This document shows, piece after piece, positions 18,967 to 27,440 of a DNA stretch of 64,000 nt. Within the stretch, counting starts at the first letter, position 1. Each line of letters begins with the position of its first letter. The stretch is from Chloroflexota bacterium (lineage in GTDB: Bacteria; Chloroflexota; Limnocylindria; QHBO01): the NCBI GenBank assembly GCA_003243965.1, contig QHBO01000036.1, positions 1 through 64,000 on the forward strand. Direction: 5' to 3'. Under the pieces are notes generated by a model. It worked only from the letters and a program-made list of their open reading frames with translations, ran no database searches and was not told where the DNA came from. Position numbers and translations under genes: made by a program.

Positions 18967-21375
18967 ATGAAGCGCGCGTCGACGAGGATCGCCCCGCCAT
19001 CGCGACCGGCGGAGCGTGTCGCGCCCGCGGCGCCAGCCCTGGCGGCCCGCACCGCCTTTCCCCTTCGGCGCGAGGGCCCGGCGAAGCTCACCGGGGAGGC
19101 TCGTTACGCCGACGATCTCGTCTTTGCCGGCGCGTGGTACGGCGCAACCATCCGCTCCGATGACCCGCACGCCACGCTGATCGCCATCGACCGCGATCCC
19201 GATTTCGACTGGTCGCGGGTGCTGATCGTCACCGCTGACGAGATCCCCGGCGAGAACGTGGTGAGCCTCATCTCCGACGACCAACCGGTGCTCGTTCCGG
19301 TCGGAGGCGAGATCCGTCACCACGCCGAGCCGGTGGCGCTCCTGGCCGCAGCCGACCGCTCGACGCTGCATGCCGCGAAACGTCGGATCCAGCTGCGGAC
19401 CGAGCGTTTGCCAGCCGTCTTCGATCCGCTCGCCTCGACGCAGCAGATCGCCCACTTCGCGATCCGGCGCGGCGATGCCGAGAAGGGTCTGGCTGACGCC
19501 GAGCTCATCGTGGAAGGCGAGTATCGGGTCGGACACCAGGAACAGCTGTACATCGAGAACCAGGCGATGATCGCCCTGCCGCGGGATGACGGCGGGATCA
19601 CCGTCCACGGCTCGCTGCAATGCCCGTACTACATCCACAAGGCGATGAAGCGCGCGTTGAACCTGACCGATGCGCAGGCCGTGGTGATCCAGAGCGAGAC
19701 CGGTGGCGGCTTCGGCGGCAAGGAGGAGTACCCCTCCATGATCGCCCTGCACGCGGCGCTGCTCGCTCGCAAGCTCGGCAAGCCGGTGCGCATGATCTAT
19801 GACCGCCACGAGGACATCAGCGCGACCACCAAGCGCCACCCGGCCATCGTCCGGCATCGGACCGGCGTGACTCGAGATGGCGAGCTGGTGGCCCAGGAGA
19901 TCGAGGTGGTGATGGACGGCGGCGCGTATGCGACCCTGACCCCGGTGGTGCTCAGTCGCGGGACCATCCATGCCGGGGGGCCGTATCGGTGTGAGAACGT
20001 GACGATCACCGGCCGAGCGATGGCCACCAACACGCCGCCCAACGGCGCATTCCGCGGGTTCGGCGCGCCGCAGACCGAGTTCGCGGCGGAGATGCAGGTC
20101 AACCGCATCGCGGAGGCCCTCGACGTCTCGCCGCTCGAGCTGCGCCGGCGGTGGGCCTACCGCGAGGGCGATGTGACGCCGACCGGGCAGGTGCTGCGTG
20201 AGAGCGTCGCCGCTCTGGAGGTGCTCGAGGCTGCGGCCGAGACCGCCGGGTTCAGCCGCAAGCGGACCGATCGGCGGCGCGCTTCGACCTCGGGCGGCAC
20301 CCGCGCGTCGGGGATCGGTCTGGCGCTGGCTTGGCATGGCGCTGGGTTCACCGGGGCCGGCGAGACGCACCTGGCCAGCGTCGCGTCCATCGAGCTGACC
20401 GATGTCGGCGCCATCCGGGTGCTCACCGCATCGACCGAGATGGGCCAGGGCACCAAGACGATCTTCCCGCAGCTGGTGGCCGCCGAGCTGGGAATCGGGA
20501 TCGACGAGGTCGAGATGGCGCCCCAGGACACGTCGCTGGTCCCCGACTCGGGACCGACGGTCGCCTCCCGGACGGCGATGGTCGTCGGCCGCATCCTGAT
20601 CGGCGCGGCCCGAAAGCTTCGCGCCCGGGTGGAGGAGTCCAGCGGCCAGCCCTTCCCGCGGTCGTATCGGGACTTCGCGAAGCGGAATGGGGGGATCCGG
20701 ATCGACGAGCGCTTCGAGCCCTACCCGGGGATCACCTTCGACGAGGAGCGCTACGTCGGCGATGCGTATCCGTGTTACGGGTGGGCGGCCGCCGTGGCGG
20801 AGGTCGAGGTCGATCTCGACACCGGCGAGGTCGCCGTTGAATCGGTGGTCAGCGCCGACGACGTGGGTCGGGTCATTCACCCCGTCCTCGCCGAGGGCCA
20901 GGTGGAGGGCGGCACCCTGCAGGCGGTCGGCTACGCCACCATGGAGGAGATCAAGCTCGCCGACGGGCGGTACCTCAACGACCGGCTCGCGACCTACCTG
21001 ATTCCCACCGCGCTCGACGCCCCACGCATCACTTCGATCCTGGTGGAGAAGCCGTTCAGCGGATCGCCCCACGGCGCCAAGGGCGTCGGGGAGCTGCCGA
21101 TGGACGTCGCGGCGCCTGCCGTGGTGGCGGCCATCCACGACGCCGTCGGGGTCTGGATCCATGAGCTACCCGCCACGCCGGAGCGGATCCTGGCCGCGCT
21201 GTCCGGCGCCTCGGCACCGGACACCCCGGGGTCCGAGCCGGGCACCCGATCGGGCGCGCGGGCCAATCGTGCCGCACCGGCGCGCGGCGTCGATCCGCGG
21301 CCGGAGGCGCCCTCGGATCCGCTCCCGCTCCGCGCCCCACAGGACAAGGGTGGCGATTGGGAGCGCGATCGGTGA
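18967..21375 (+). CDS. Xanthine dehydrogenase family, molybdopterin-binding subunit
   Basis: ETGGGFGGKEEYP, PNGAFRGFGAPQ, TEMGQGTKT, KGVGELP. Confidence 0.93.
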   Translation: MKRASTRIAPPSRPAERVAPAAPALAARTAFPLRREGPAKLTGEARYADDLVFAGAWYGATIRSDDPHATLIAIDRDPDFDWSRVLIVTADEIPGENVVSLISDDQPVLVPVGGEIRHHAEPVALLAAADRSTLHAAKRRIQLRTERLPAVFDPLASTQQIAHFAIRRGDAEKGLADAELIVEGEYRVGHQEQLYIENQAMIALPRDDGGITVHGSLQCPYYIHKAMKRALNLTDAQAVVIQSETGGGFGGKEEYPSMIALHAALLARKLGKPVRMIYDRHEDISATTKRHPAIVRHRTGVTRDGELVAQEIEVVMDGGAYATLTPVVLSRGTIHAGGPYRCENVTITGRAMATNTPPNGAFRGFGAPQTEFAAEMQVNRIAEALDVSPLELRRRWAYREGDVTPTGQVLRESVAALEVLEAAAETAGFSRKRTDRRRASTSGGTRASGIGLALAWHGAGFTGAGETHLASVASIELTDVGAIRVLTASTEMGQGTKTIFPQLVAAELGIGIDEVEMAPQDTSLVPDSGPTVASRTAMVVGRILIGAARKLRARVEESSGQPFPRSYRDFAKRNGGIRIDERFEPYPGITFDEERYVGDAYPCYGWAAAVAEVEVDLDTGEVAVESVVSADDVGRVIHPVLAEGQVEGGTLQAVGYATMEEIKLADGRYLNDRLATYLIPTALDAPRITSILVEKPFSGSPHGAKGVGELPMDVAAPAVVAAIHDAVGVWIHELPATPERILAALSGASAPDTPGSEPGTRSGARANRAAPARGVDPRPEAPSDPLPLRAPQDKGGDWERDR

Positions 21376-21842
21376 GCTATCGGCTCCAGGTCAACGGGGA
21401 GCCGGTCGAGGTCGACGCCCCGGGAATGCGTCGCCTCCTCGACGTGCTGCGCGAGGAACTCGGGCTGACCGGCACCAAGGAGGGCTGCGGCGAGGGGGAG
21501 TGCGGCGCCTGCTCGGTGCTGCTGGACGGGGCCGTGGTCGACGCCTGCCTGGTTCCGATCTGCCAGGTCGATGGCCGGGCGGTGACCACCGTCGAGGGCC
21601 TGGCGCGCGAGGGCGTCCTCAACGCGCTGCAGGCGGCATTCCTGGAGACCGGCGGCGCACAGTGCGGAATCTGCACCCCGGGGATGCTGATGGCCGGCGA
21701 GGCGTTCATCGCCAGCGGCGCCGCGCCGGAGGAGGACGCCATCCGCGAGGCGATTGCCGGCAACCTGTGCCGGTGCACGGGGTACACGAAGATCATCGAC
21801 GCAATCGCGCTTGCGGCGGAGCGACGCCGCGTCCCCGGCTGA
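21372..21842 (+). CDS. Xanthine dehydrogenase family, (2Fe-2S) subunit
   Basis: GCGEGECGACSVLLDG, QCGICTPGMLM, CRCTGY; GTG overlaps previous TGA (GTGA). Confidence 0.95.
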   Translation: MSYRLQVNGEPVEVDAPGMRRLLDVLREELGLTGTKEGCGEGECGACSVLLDGAVVDACLVPICQVDGRAVTTVEGLAREGVLNALQAAFLETGGAQCGICTPGMLMAGEAFIASGAAPEEDAIREAIAGNLCRCTGYTKIIDAIALAAERRRVPG

Positions 21843-21845
21843 GCG

Positions 21846-22709
21846 ATGCCAAACGCCGTCGAGCCACCCGTCGCCTCACCGTCGAGCCTCCAGGACGCGT
21901 ATGCGCTGCTGGCCAAGGGCGGCTACCGACCGATCGCGGGCGGCACCGACCTGATGGTCCAGCTCACCGGTGAGATCGGCGAACCGCCGGAGCGCGTGCT
22001 GGACATCTCCCGCCTCGATCGGCTGCGCGGCATCGAGCGCAACGCCGGCTGGTTGGTGATCGGGGCGCTGACCACCTACACTGAGCTGCGACGCTCGCCG
22101 CTGATTGCGGAACTGCTGCCGGCCCTGGCGGAGGCGGCCGCCACCATCGGCGCCGCCCAGATTCAGCAGCGTGGCACCCTGGGGGGCAACATCGCCAACG
22201 CCTCGCCGGCGGGCGACACGCTTCCGATCCTGCTCGCCACCGACGCGCGCATCGTGGTCGGCAGCGGGCGGCAGGAACGAACGATTCCGGCGACCGAGTT
22301 CTGGATCGGCTACCGCACCACCGCGCGAGCCGACGACGAGCTCGTGCTGCGCGTGGAGGTGCCGCTGGTGTCCGATCGCCGGGTGCGCTTCCGCAAGATC
22401 GGGACGCGCAGGGCGCAGGCGATCAGCAAGGTGGTGATGGCACTTTCGTGGTCGGCCGATGGGCGCGCGGGGGCCTGGCGGAATGTGCGGCTTGCGCTCG
22501 GCTCGGTGGCTGAGCGCCCGATCCGTGCATGGGAAACGGAGGCGATCCTGGAGGGCGCACGCCCGGACGAGGAGACCGCCGAGCGAGCGGTCGCCGCGTT
22601 GGCCGCGGAGATCCACCCGATCGACGACGTCCGGTCGACGGCCGAATATCGGCGTGCGGTCGCCACCCGCGTCCTGCACCGCCTGATCCGCGAGGAGGGC
22701 AGCCGGTGA
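21846..22709 (+). CDS. Xanthine dehydrogenase family, FAD-binding subunit
   Basis: PIAGGTDLMVQ, QIQQRGTLGGNIANASPAGD, KIGTRRAQAIS. Confidence 0.94.
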   Translation: MPNAVEPPVASPSSLQDAYALLAKGGYRPIAGGTDLMVQLTGEIGEPPERVLDISRLDRLRGIERNAGWLVIGALTTYTELRRSPLIAELLPALAEAAATIGAAQIQQRGTLGGNIANASPAGDTLPILLATDARIVVGSGRQERTIPATEFWIGYRTTARADDELVLRVEVPLVSDRRVRFRKIGTRRAQAISKVVMALSWSADGRAGAWRNVRLALGSVAERPIRAWETEAILEGARPDEETAERAVAALAAEIHPIDDVRSTAEYRRAVATRVLHRLIREEGSR

Positions 22710-23128
22710 GACGGGCCGTCTCGTTGAGCGCGGTCACCGATGAGGAGGACGCGGCGCTCGCGGCGGTCGGCGCCCTCCTTGCCGCCATCGGCGCTTCGGC
22801 GGTGGTGCTCGGCATCGGCGGCCTGGCTGCCACCGGGCTTTCCGCCGCGGTCGCGTTATCCGGGCTGCTCGTGCTGGCGGCCAGCCGCCGGCTGACACGC
22901 GGCGACGTCGCGTCGCTCCGCGTGGGGGTCGCCGCCTGCTGGGTCTGCATCGGCCTCGGGACGCTCGCCGCGCTGCTGACCGATGTCGATGGCGTGGCCC
23001 TGGCGCTGATCGTTCTGCTCTTCGGTGGGGCGACCCTGTACCTCCGCCAGCTGCTCGACGAGCGATCCGCCGGCGCCCAGTTGCCACCGCCCGAGGTTGA
23101 CCGCGGGTCCATCGAGGACCTGCCCTGA
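22706..23128 (+). CDS. Small membrane protein (140 aa, ~4 predicted TM) coupled to xanthine dehydrogenase FAD subunit
   Basis: GTG 22706 overlaps the TGA of the FAD subunit; hydrophobic segments visible in MRRAVSLSAVTDEEDAALAAVGALLAAIGASAVVLGIGG... Confidence 0.7.
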   Translation: MRRAVSLSAVTDEEDAALAAVGALLAAIGASAVVLGIGGLAATGLSAAVALSGLLVLAASRRLTRGDVASLRVGVAACWVCIGLGTLAALLTDVDGVALALIVLLFGGATLYLRQLLDERSAGAQLPPPEVDRGSIEDLP

Positions 23129-23129
23129 A

Positions 23130-23612
23130 TCAGATGCTCGCCGCGCCGCCGGCGGTATCGCGGAGCCAGGCGATCTGTGCCCGGTGCTCCGCCTCGTGCT
23201 GCAGCAGGTGGTGCACGACCCAGTCGGCCGAGACGTCCCAGCTGTCGCGGTGCCGGAGCGCGTGGTAGGCCTCGGCATCCATCGGTCGCATATGGTCGAG
23301 CAGCAGCCGGCGGACCGCCGCGAGGCGCTCCAGGTGCTCGGCGAGCGGCACGCCGGCGACCTGGGCCAGCCGTCCTTCGGAATCGCGATCGCCGAACGGC
23401 AGCAGGTCGTGGGGCCACGCGGGGGCGTCATCGGGACCGAGGATGTCGGCCAGCAGCCAATCGGCTTCGACCAGCGCGATGTGGTACAGAATCGTGCCGA
23501 TGGTGTTGTCGCCACCCGCCGGGCGCCAGTCGACCGCCTCCGGCGTGACTCGGACGAGCTCCTTGAGGGTGTCCCGGCGCCCCTCCTCCAGGGCGGCCAG
23601 CCAGCGGCCCAC
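23130..23612 (-). CDS. DinB family protein
   Basis: WRPAGGDNTIGTILYHIALVEADWLLADIL, DWVVHHLLQHEAEHRAQI; coding-like sequence extends 5' to ~23666 without a canonical start. Confidence 0.82.
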   Translation of the reverse strand: MGRWLAALEEGRRDTLKELVRVTPEAVDWRPAGGDNTIGTILYHIALVEADWLLADILGPDDAPAWPHDLLPFGDRDSEGRLAQVAGVPLAEHLERLAAVRRLLLDHMRPMDAEAYHALRHRDSWDVSADWVVHHLLQHEAEHRAQIAWLRDTAGGAASI

Positions 23613-23740
23613 CTCGGGGTCGTCGGCGATCGGAAAAAGCGTCAGGACGTCGCGTTCGGCTTCGATGCGGGCAGCCTACCCCAGCCGATGGTGCGGCGCA
23701 TGAACCGTCGGCGCCGTGCGGTGCATGCGGCCCCGGGTCG

Positions 23741-25126
23741 CTACGACCGGGACAGCGACCGCTCAACGAAGACGCCGCGGCGCGTGGTCGGGACCGCCGC
23801 CCCGTTGCGGATCACCGGCTCGCCTCGCAGCAGCACGTCGCGGACGCTCCCGATACTCGGCCTGCCCTCGTACGGCGTGAAGTCGCTGGTGTGGTGGAGC
23901 TGCGCCTGCTCGATGCGGCCGCGGCTGCGCGGATCGAAGAGGACCAGGTCCGCGTCGCGTCCGATCTCCACCGCGCCCTTGCTCGACAGGCCGAAGAGGT
24001 GCGCCGGGGTCGTCGCCAGCACGCCGACCATCTGCTCGACGCTGATTGCGCCGGTGGCCACTCCCTCGGTGTAGACCACCCGAAGGAGCGTCTCGATGCC
24101 GGGGGCCCCATTGCTGATCCGGTCGAACGCCGGCGCCGGTAGGCGCTTCTCGACCGCCAGGCGATCCGGCACGTGATCACTGGCCACCAGGTCCAGCCCC
24201 CCGTGGGCGAGCGCCAGCCAGAGCGCCTTGCGGTCCGAGTCGGAGCGCAGGGGTGGCGAGATGAGACGGGTGATTGCTTCGGCCTCCGGCGCCTCATACA
24301 GCGCGTCGGTCAGCGTGAGGTAGTGCGGGCAGGTCTCGGCGTACACCGGCCAGCCGCGTGCCCGGGCGGCAATGACCTCGGCCAGCGCATCGGCGCACGA
24401 CAGGTGGACGATGTAGACCGATGCGTCCGCGGCGCGCGCGAGCGCAATCGCACGGTGGGTCGCCTCCGCCTCCGCGTAGGACGGACGACTGACCGCGTGG
24501 TACCGGCTGGCGAGGTGCCCTGCGGCGAGCTCGCGGCGCACGAGCTCGTCGACGACGGTCGCGTTCTCGCAGTGCACCTGGAGCATGCCGCCACGCTGAG
24601 CGGTGACCCGCAGGGCGGCGAGCAGCAGCTCATCGGTCAGGCGGAAGTCGTAGACCATGAACGCCTTGAAGGTCGGCACTCCGGCCTCGATCAGGCGTGG
24701 CAGCTCCGCGATCGAGTCCGGCTGGTCGCCGGAGAGGACCGCCGAGAGCCCGAAGTCGACCGCCGATTCCCCCACCGTTCGAGCGCGGAACTCCTCCATG
24801 CCGGCGACCAGAGAGCGTCCGCCGGCGGGGCTGATGCCCGTCCCGGGGTTGTTGAAGGCCAGGAACGTTGTGGTGCCGCCGTACGCCGCCGCGAGCGAGT
24901 CGCGGTGGAATCGGTCCGGCTCGATCTCGGTCGGCAGCCGCGTGTGGGTGTGAACGTCGATGCAGCCGGGCAGCACGAGCATTCCGCCAGCCTCGATCGT
25001 TCGGCTGCCGGCGCGTGGCAGGTCCGGCCCGACGGCCTCGATCCGGCCGTCGGTGATGGCCACGTCCGCGCGGAACGAGCGCTCCGAGGTAACCACCGTG
25101 CCGCCTCGGATGACGAGGTCGGTCAT
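23741..25126 (-). CDS. Allantoinase / dihydropyrimidinase family amidohydrolase
   Basis: MTDLVIRGGTVVTSE, LPGCIDVHTHTRLP, VHCENATV, SDHVPD; purine-degradation context favours allantoinase. Confidence 0.85.
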   Translation of the reverse strand: MTDLVIRGGTVVTSERSFRADVAITDGRIEAVGPDLPRAGSRTIEAGGMLVLPGCIDVHTHTRLPTEIEPDRFHRDSLAAAYGGTTTFLAFNNPGTGISPAGGRSLVAGMEEFRARTVGESAVDFGLSAVLSGDQPDSIAELPRLIEAGVPTFKAFMVYDFRLTDELLLAALRVTAQRGGMLQVHCENATVVDELVRRELAAGHLASRYHAVSRPSYAEAEATHRAIALARAADASVYIVHLSCADALAEVIAARARGWPVYAETCPHYLTLTDALYEAPEAEAITRLISPPLRSDSDRKALWLALAHGGLDLVASDHVPDRLAVEKRLPAPAFDRISNGAPGIETLLRVVYTEGVATGAISVEQMVGVLATTPAHLFGLSSKGAVEIGRDADLVLFDPRSRGRIEQAQLHHTSDFTPYEGRPSIGSVRDVLLRGEPVIRNGAAVPTTRRGVFVERSLSRS

Positions 25127-25136
25127 GGCGGCGCGC

Positions 25137-25547
25137 TCAGGATTCGCTGATGACGATCGGCTGTGCCCCCTCCCACAGCACTCGCCGGCCGAGCTCCGCG
25201 AGGAGCTCGGTACCGTCGGTGACCGTCGCAAAGTGGTTCCCGGCGAGCTGGCCGAGCTTCGAGCTGAACATGCATGCGCCGTACGGGAACAGGATCTCGC
25301 ACTCCGAGATCGGTCCGCTGTAGACGAGGAGCTGGCCGGCCGCGGGATGCGAGGTGTGATGCTCGTACCCGACCCCCATGTCCAGGTCGCCGAGGGGGAC
25401 CCAGGTGCCCTCTCCGCTCCAGCGACAGTGGATCAGCCGCGCCTCGATCGGCAGCAGCCCGCGAACCGCCGCGACGGTGCGCGGGGCCTCCGCCTCCCAG
25501 CGGGCGGTAAAGTGGAGGTCGCCGACACGGATGGTCAGGTCAGTCAC
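25137..25547 (-). CDS. DUF3830 family (cyclophilin-like) protein
   Basis: RLIHCRWSGEGTWVPLGD, ENHTSHPAxGQLLVY-like; GTG start, 14 bp from divergent HIU hydrolase. Confidence 0.75.
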   Translation of the reverse strand: MTDLTIRVGDLHFTARWEAEAPRTVAAVRGLLPIEARLIHCRWSGEGTWVPLGDLDMGVGYEHHTSHPAAGQLLVYSGPISECEILFPYGACMFSSKLGQLAGNHFATVTDGTELLAELGRRVLWEGAQPIVISES

Positions 25548-25561
25548 GCGCGGAGGATACC

Positions 25562-25918
25562 GTGGCCGCTCCCCCACCGACGATCTCGACCCACGTGCTG
25601 GACCTCGGCCGGGGCGAACCGGCGACCGGCGTCCCGGTTGCGATCTTCCGCCTCTCCCCGGCAGGGCAGCCGGAGCTGCTCGGCGAGATGACGACCGATC
25701 CGGACGGCCGCGTCGTCGACCTGCTCGGCGGCGCCGAGCTCATCGCCGGGGACTACCAGCTCGTCTTCGACATGGCCGCGTACGCCGATGACCAGGGTGC
25801 CGAGCCCGCGTTCTTCGAGAACCTGGCGCTCGGCTTCCGCATCGACGACGTGGGGCGCGGCTACCACGTACCGCTGCTGCTCTCGCCGTTCGGCGTATCG
25901 AGCTATCGGGGCAGCTGA
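25562..25918 (+). CDS. uraH: 5-hydroxyisourate hydrolase
   Basis: STHVLDLGRGEPATGVPV...DGRV..., C-terminal SPFGVSSYRGS; SD GGAGGAT. Confidence 0.95.
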   Translation: MAAPPPTISTHVLDLGRGEPATGVPVAIFRLSPAGQPELLGEMTTDPDGRVVDLLGGAELIAGDYQLVFDMAAYADDQGAEPAFFENLALGFRIDDVGRGYHVPLLLSPFGVSSYRGS

Positions 25919-25920
25919 CC

Positions 25921-26454
25921 TTGGCCGAGCACGTCCTCCCCGCTGCGGCCGAGCTCGACCTGCTCCCGTCCGACGCGTTCGTCGAGCGGGTCGCTCCGCT
26001 CTTCGAGGATGCCCGCGCCTTTGTTGCCCGGCTGGCTGCTCGGCGCCCGTTCCGGACCGATGACGGCCTGCTTGCCGCGGCGCGCGAAACGGCCCTGGGG
26101 ATGCCCGCTGAGGACCAGCGCCGACTGCTCGACGCGCATCCGCGGATCGGCGCCGCCCCAGAGACCATGTCGGACCTGTCGCGTGGCGAGCAGGGCGCTG
26201 CGGATCCTGCGGCCGGCGGCAGATCGATCGCCTCCGAGCTGGCGGAGCTGAACGAGGCGTACGAGGAGCGTTTCGGCTTTCGCTTCGTGATCTTCGTCGC
26301 TGGACAGTCACGATCCCAGATCGTCCCGCTGCTCGAGCAGGCGCTGCGCAGCGACCCGGAGGTGGAGCTGCGGCGCGGGCTGGAGGATGCGCTGCGCATC
26401 GCCGCCGATCGCCTCGGGCGCCTGCCGCGCACCACCGAGGCGGTCGTTCGATGA
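25921..26454 (+). CDS. uraD: OHCU decarboxylase
   Basis: AHPRIGA, ELNEAYEERFGFRFVIFVAGQSR. Confidence 0.94.
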   Translation: MAEHVLPAAAELDLLPSDAFVERVAPLFEDARAFVARLAARRPFRTDDGLLAAARETALGMPAEDQRRLLDAHPRIGAAPETMSDLSRGEQGAADPAAGGRSIASELAELNEAYEERFGFRFVIFVAGQSRSQIVPLLEQALRSDPEVELRRGLEDALRIAADRLGRLPRTTEAVVR

Positions 26455-27395
26455 GCTACGAGATCAGCTACGGCAAGGCTGACGTGAAGGTCTACCGCAC
26501 CCACGCGACGCCGCTGACCGGCATCGCGCCGATCCCCGAGTCGCCGTTCACCGGCCGCGACAATCGGCTCTTCGCCGCCGAGCTGGAGATCGTGGTCCGC
26601 GGAGAGGCGTTCATCGCGGCCTACACCCGCGGCGACAACCGGCGAGTGGTGGCCACCGACACGATGAAGAACTTCATCCTCCAGGCAGCGCTCAACTGCG
26701 AGGCGGCGACCCTGGAGGGATGGCTGCACGAGATCGGCCGAGCATTCCTGCTGACCTATCCGCAGATGGAGCGCCTCACGATGCGGGGTCGTGAGCTGCC
26801 GTTCCCGGCGGCGCTCGTGCCGGACCGCCAGGGGTTCATGCTCTCCGAGCGGCTCTTCAGCCGCGATCGGAACGACGCCAGCCACGCGTCGCTCGATCTG
26901 GAGCGAGCCGCCGGCGGTGACGCCGTGGAGGTCACGTCGCTCGAGGCGGGGCGCGAGGGCCTGCAGCTCATCAAGCTGACGGGCAGCAGCTTCGCCGACT
27001 TCGCGCGCGACGCGCACACCACCCTCCCCGACCGCCCCGACCGTCCGCTCTACATCTGGGTCGACATCGATTGGCGGTACACCGACCCGATGCGCCCGCT
27101 CGACCCCGTGCACCCCGGCTACGTGGCCGGCGAGCAGGTGGCTGACCTGGCGGCATCGGTCTTTCACGACTTCGTGAGCCTGTCGATCCAGCACCTCGTC
27201 CACGAGATCGGCGAGCGGATGCTCGCCCGCTGGCCGCAGCTTGCCGAGGTTCGGTTCGAGGCGCAGAACCGCCTCTGGGACACCGCCGCGGTGAGCGAGG
27301 CGGACCCGCAGGTGCGCGTCTATTGCGATCCGCCTCCGCCCTACGGGCGAATCGGCCTGGTCATGCGTCGCGGAGAGCGGGCAACTCAGCGGTGA
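26451..27395 (+). CDS. pucL: Urate oxidase
   Basis: SYGKADVKVYR, NRRVVATDTMKNF, GSSFADFARD, RFEAQNRLWDT. Confidence 0.95.
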   Translation: MSYEISYGKADVKVYRTHATPLTGIAPIPESPFTGRDNRLFAAELEIVVRGEAFIAAYTRGDNRRVVATDTMKNFILQAALNCEAATLEGWLHEIGRAFLLTYPQMERLTMRGRELPFPAALVPDRQGFMLSERLFSRDRNDASHASLDLERAAGGDAVEVTSLEAGREGLQLIKLTGSSFADFARDAHTTLPDRPDRPLYIWVDIDWRYTDPMRPLDPVHPGYVAGEQVADLAASVFHDFVSLSIQHLVHEIGERMLARWPQLAEVRFEAQNRLWDTAAVSEADPQVRVYCDPPPPYGRIGLVMRRGERATQR

Positions 27396-27440
27396 ACCTT
27401 TGACCACCCCGCGGTGTAGGCGGAGAGTGGTCGGGTACCC

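Noticed and set aside
18868-21162. 764-aa minus-strand ORF antisense to the XDH large subunit
   Set aside because: XDH motifs on the sense strand are unambiguous; antisense is compositional.
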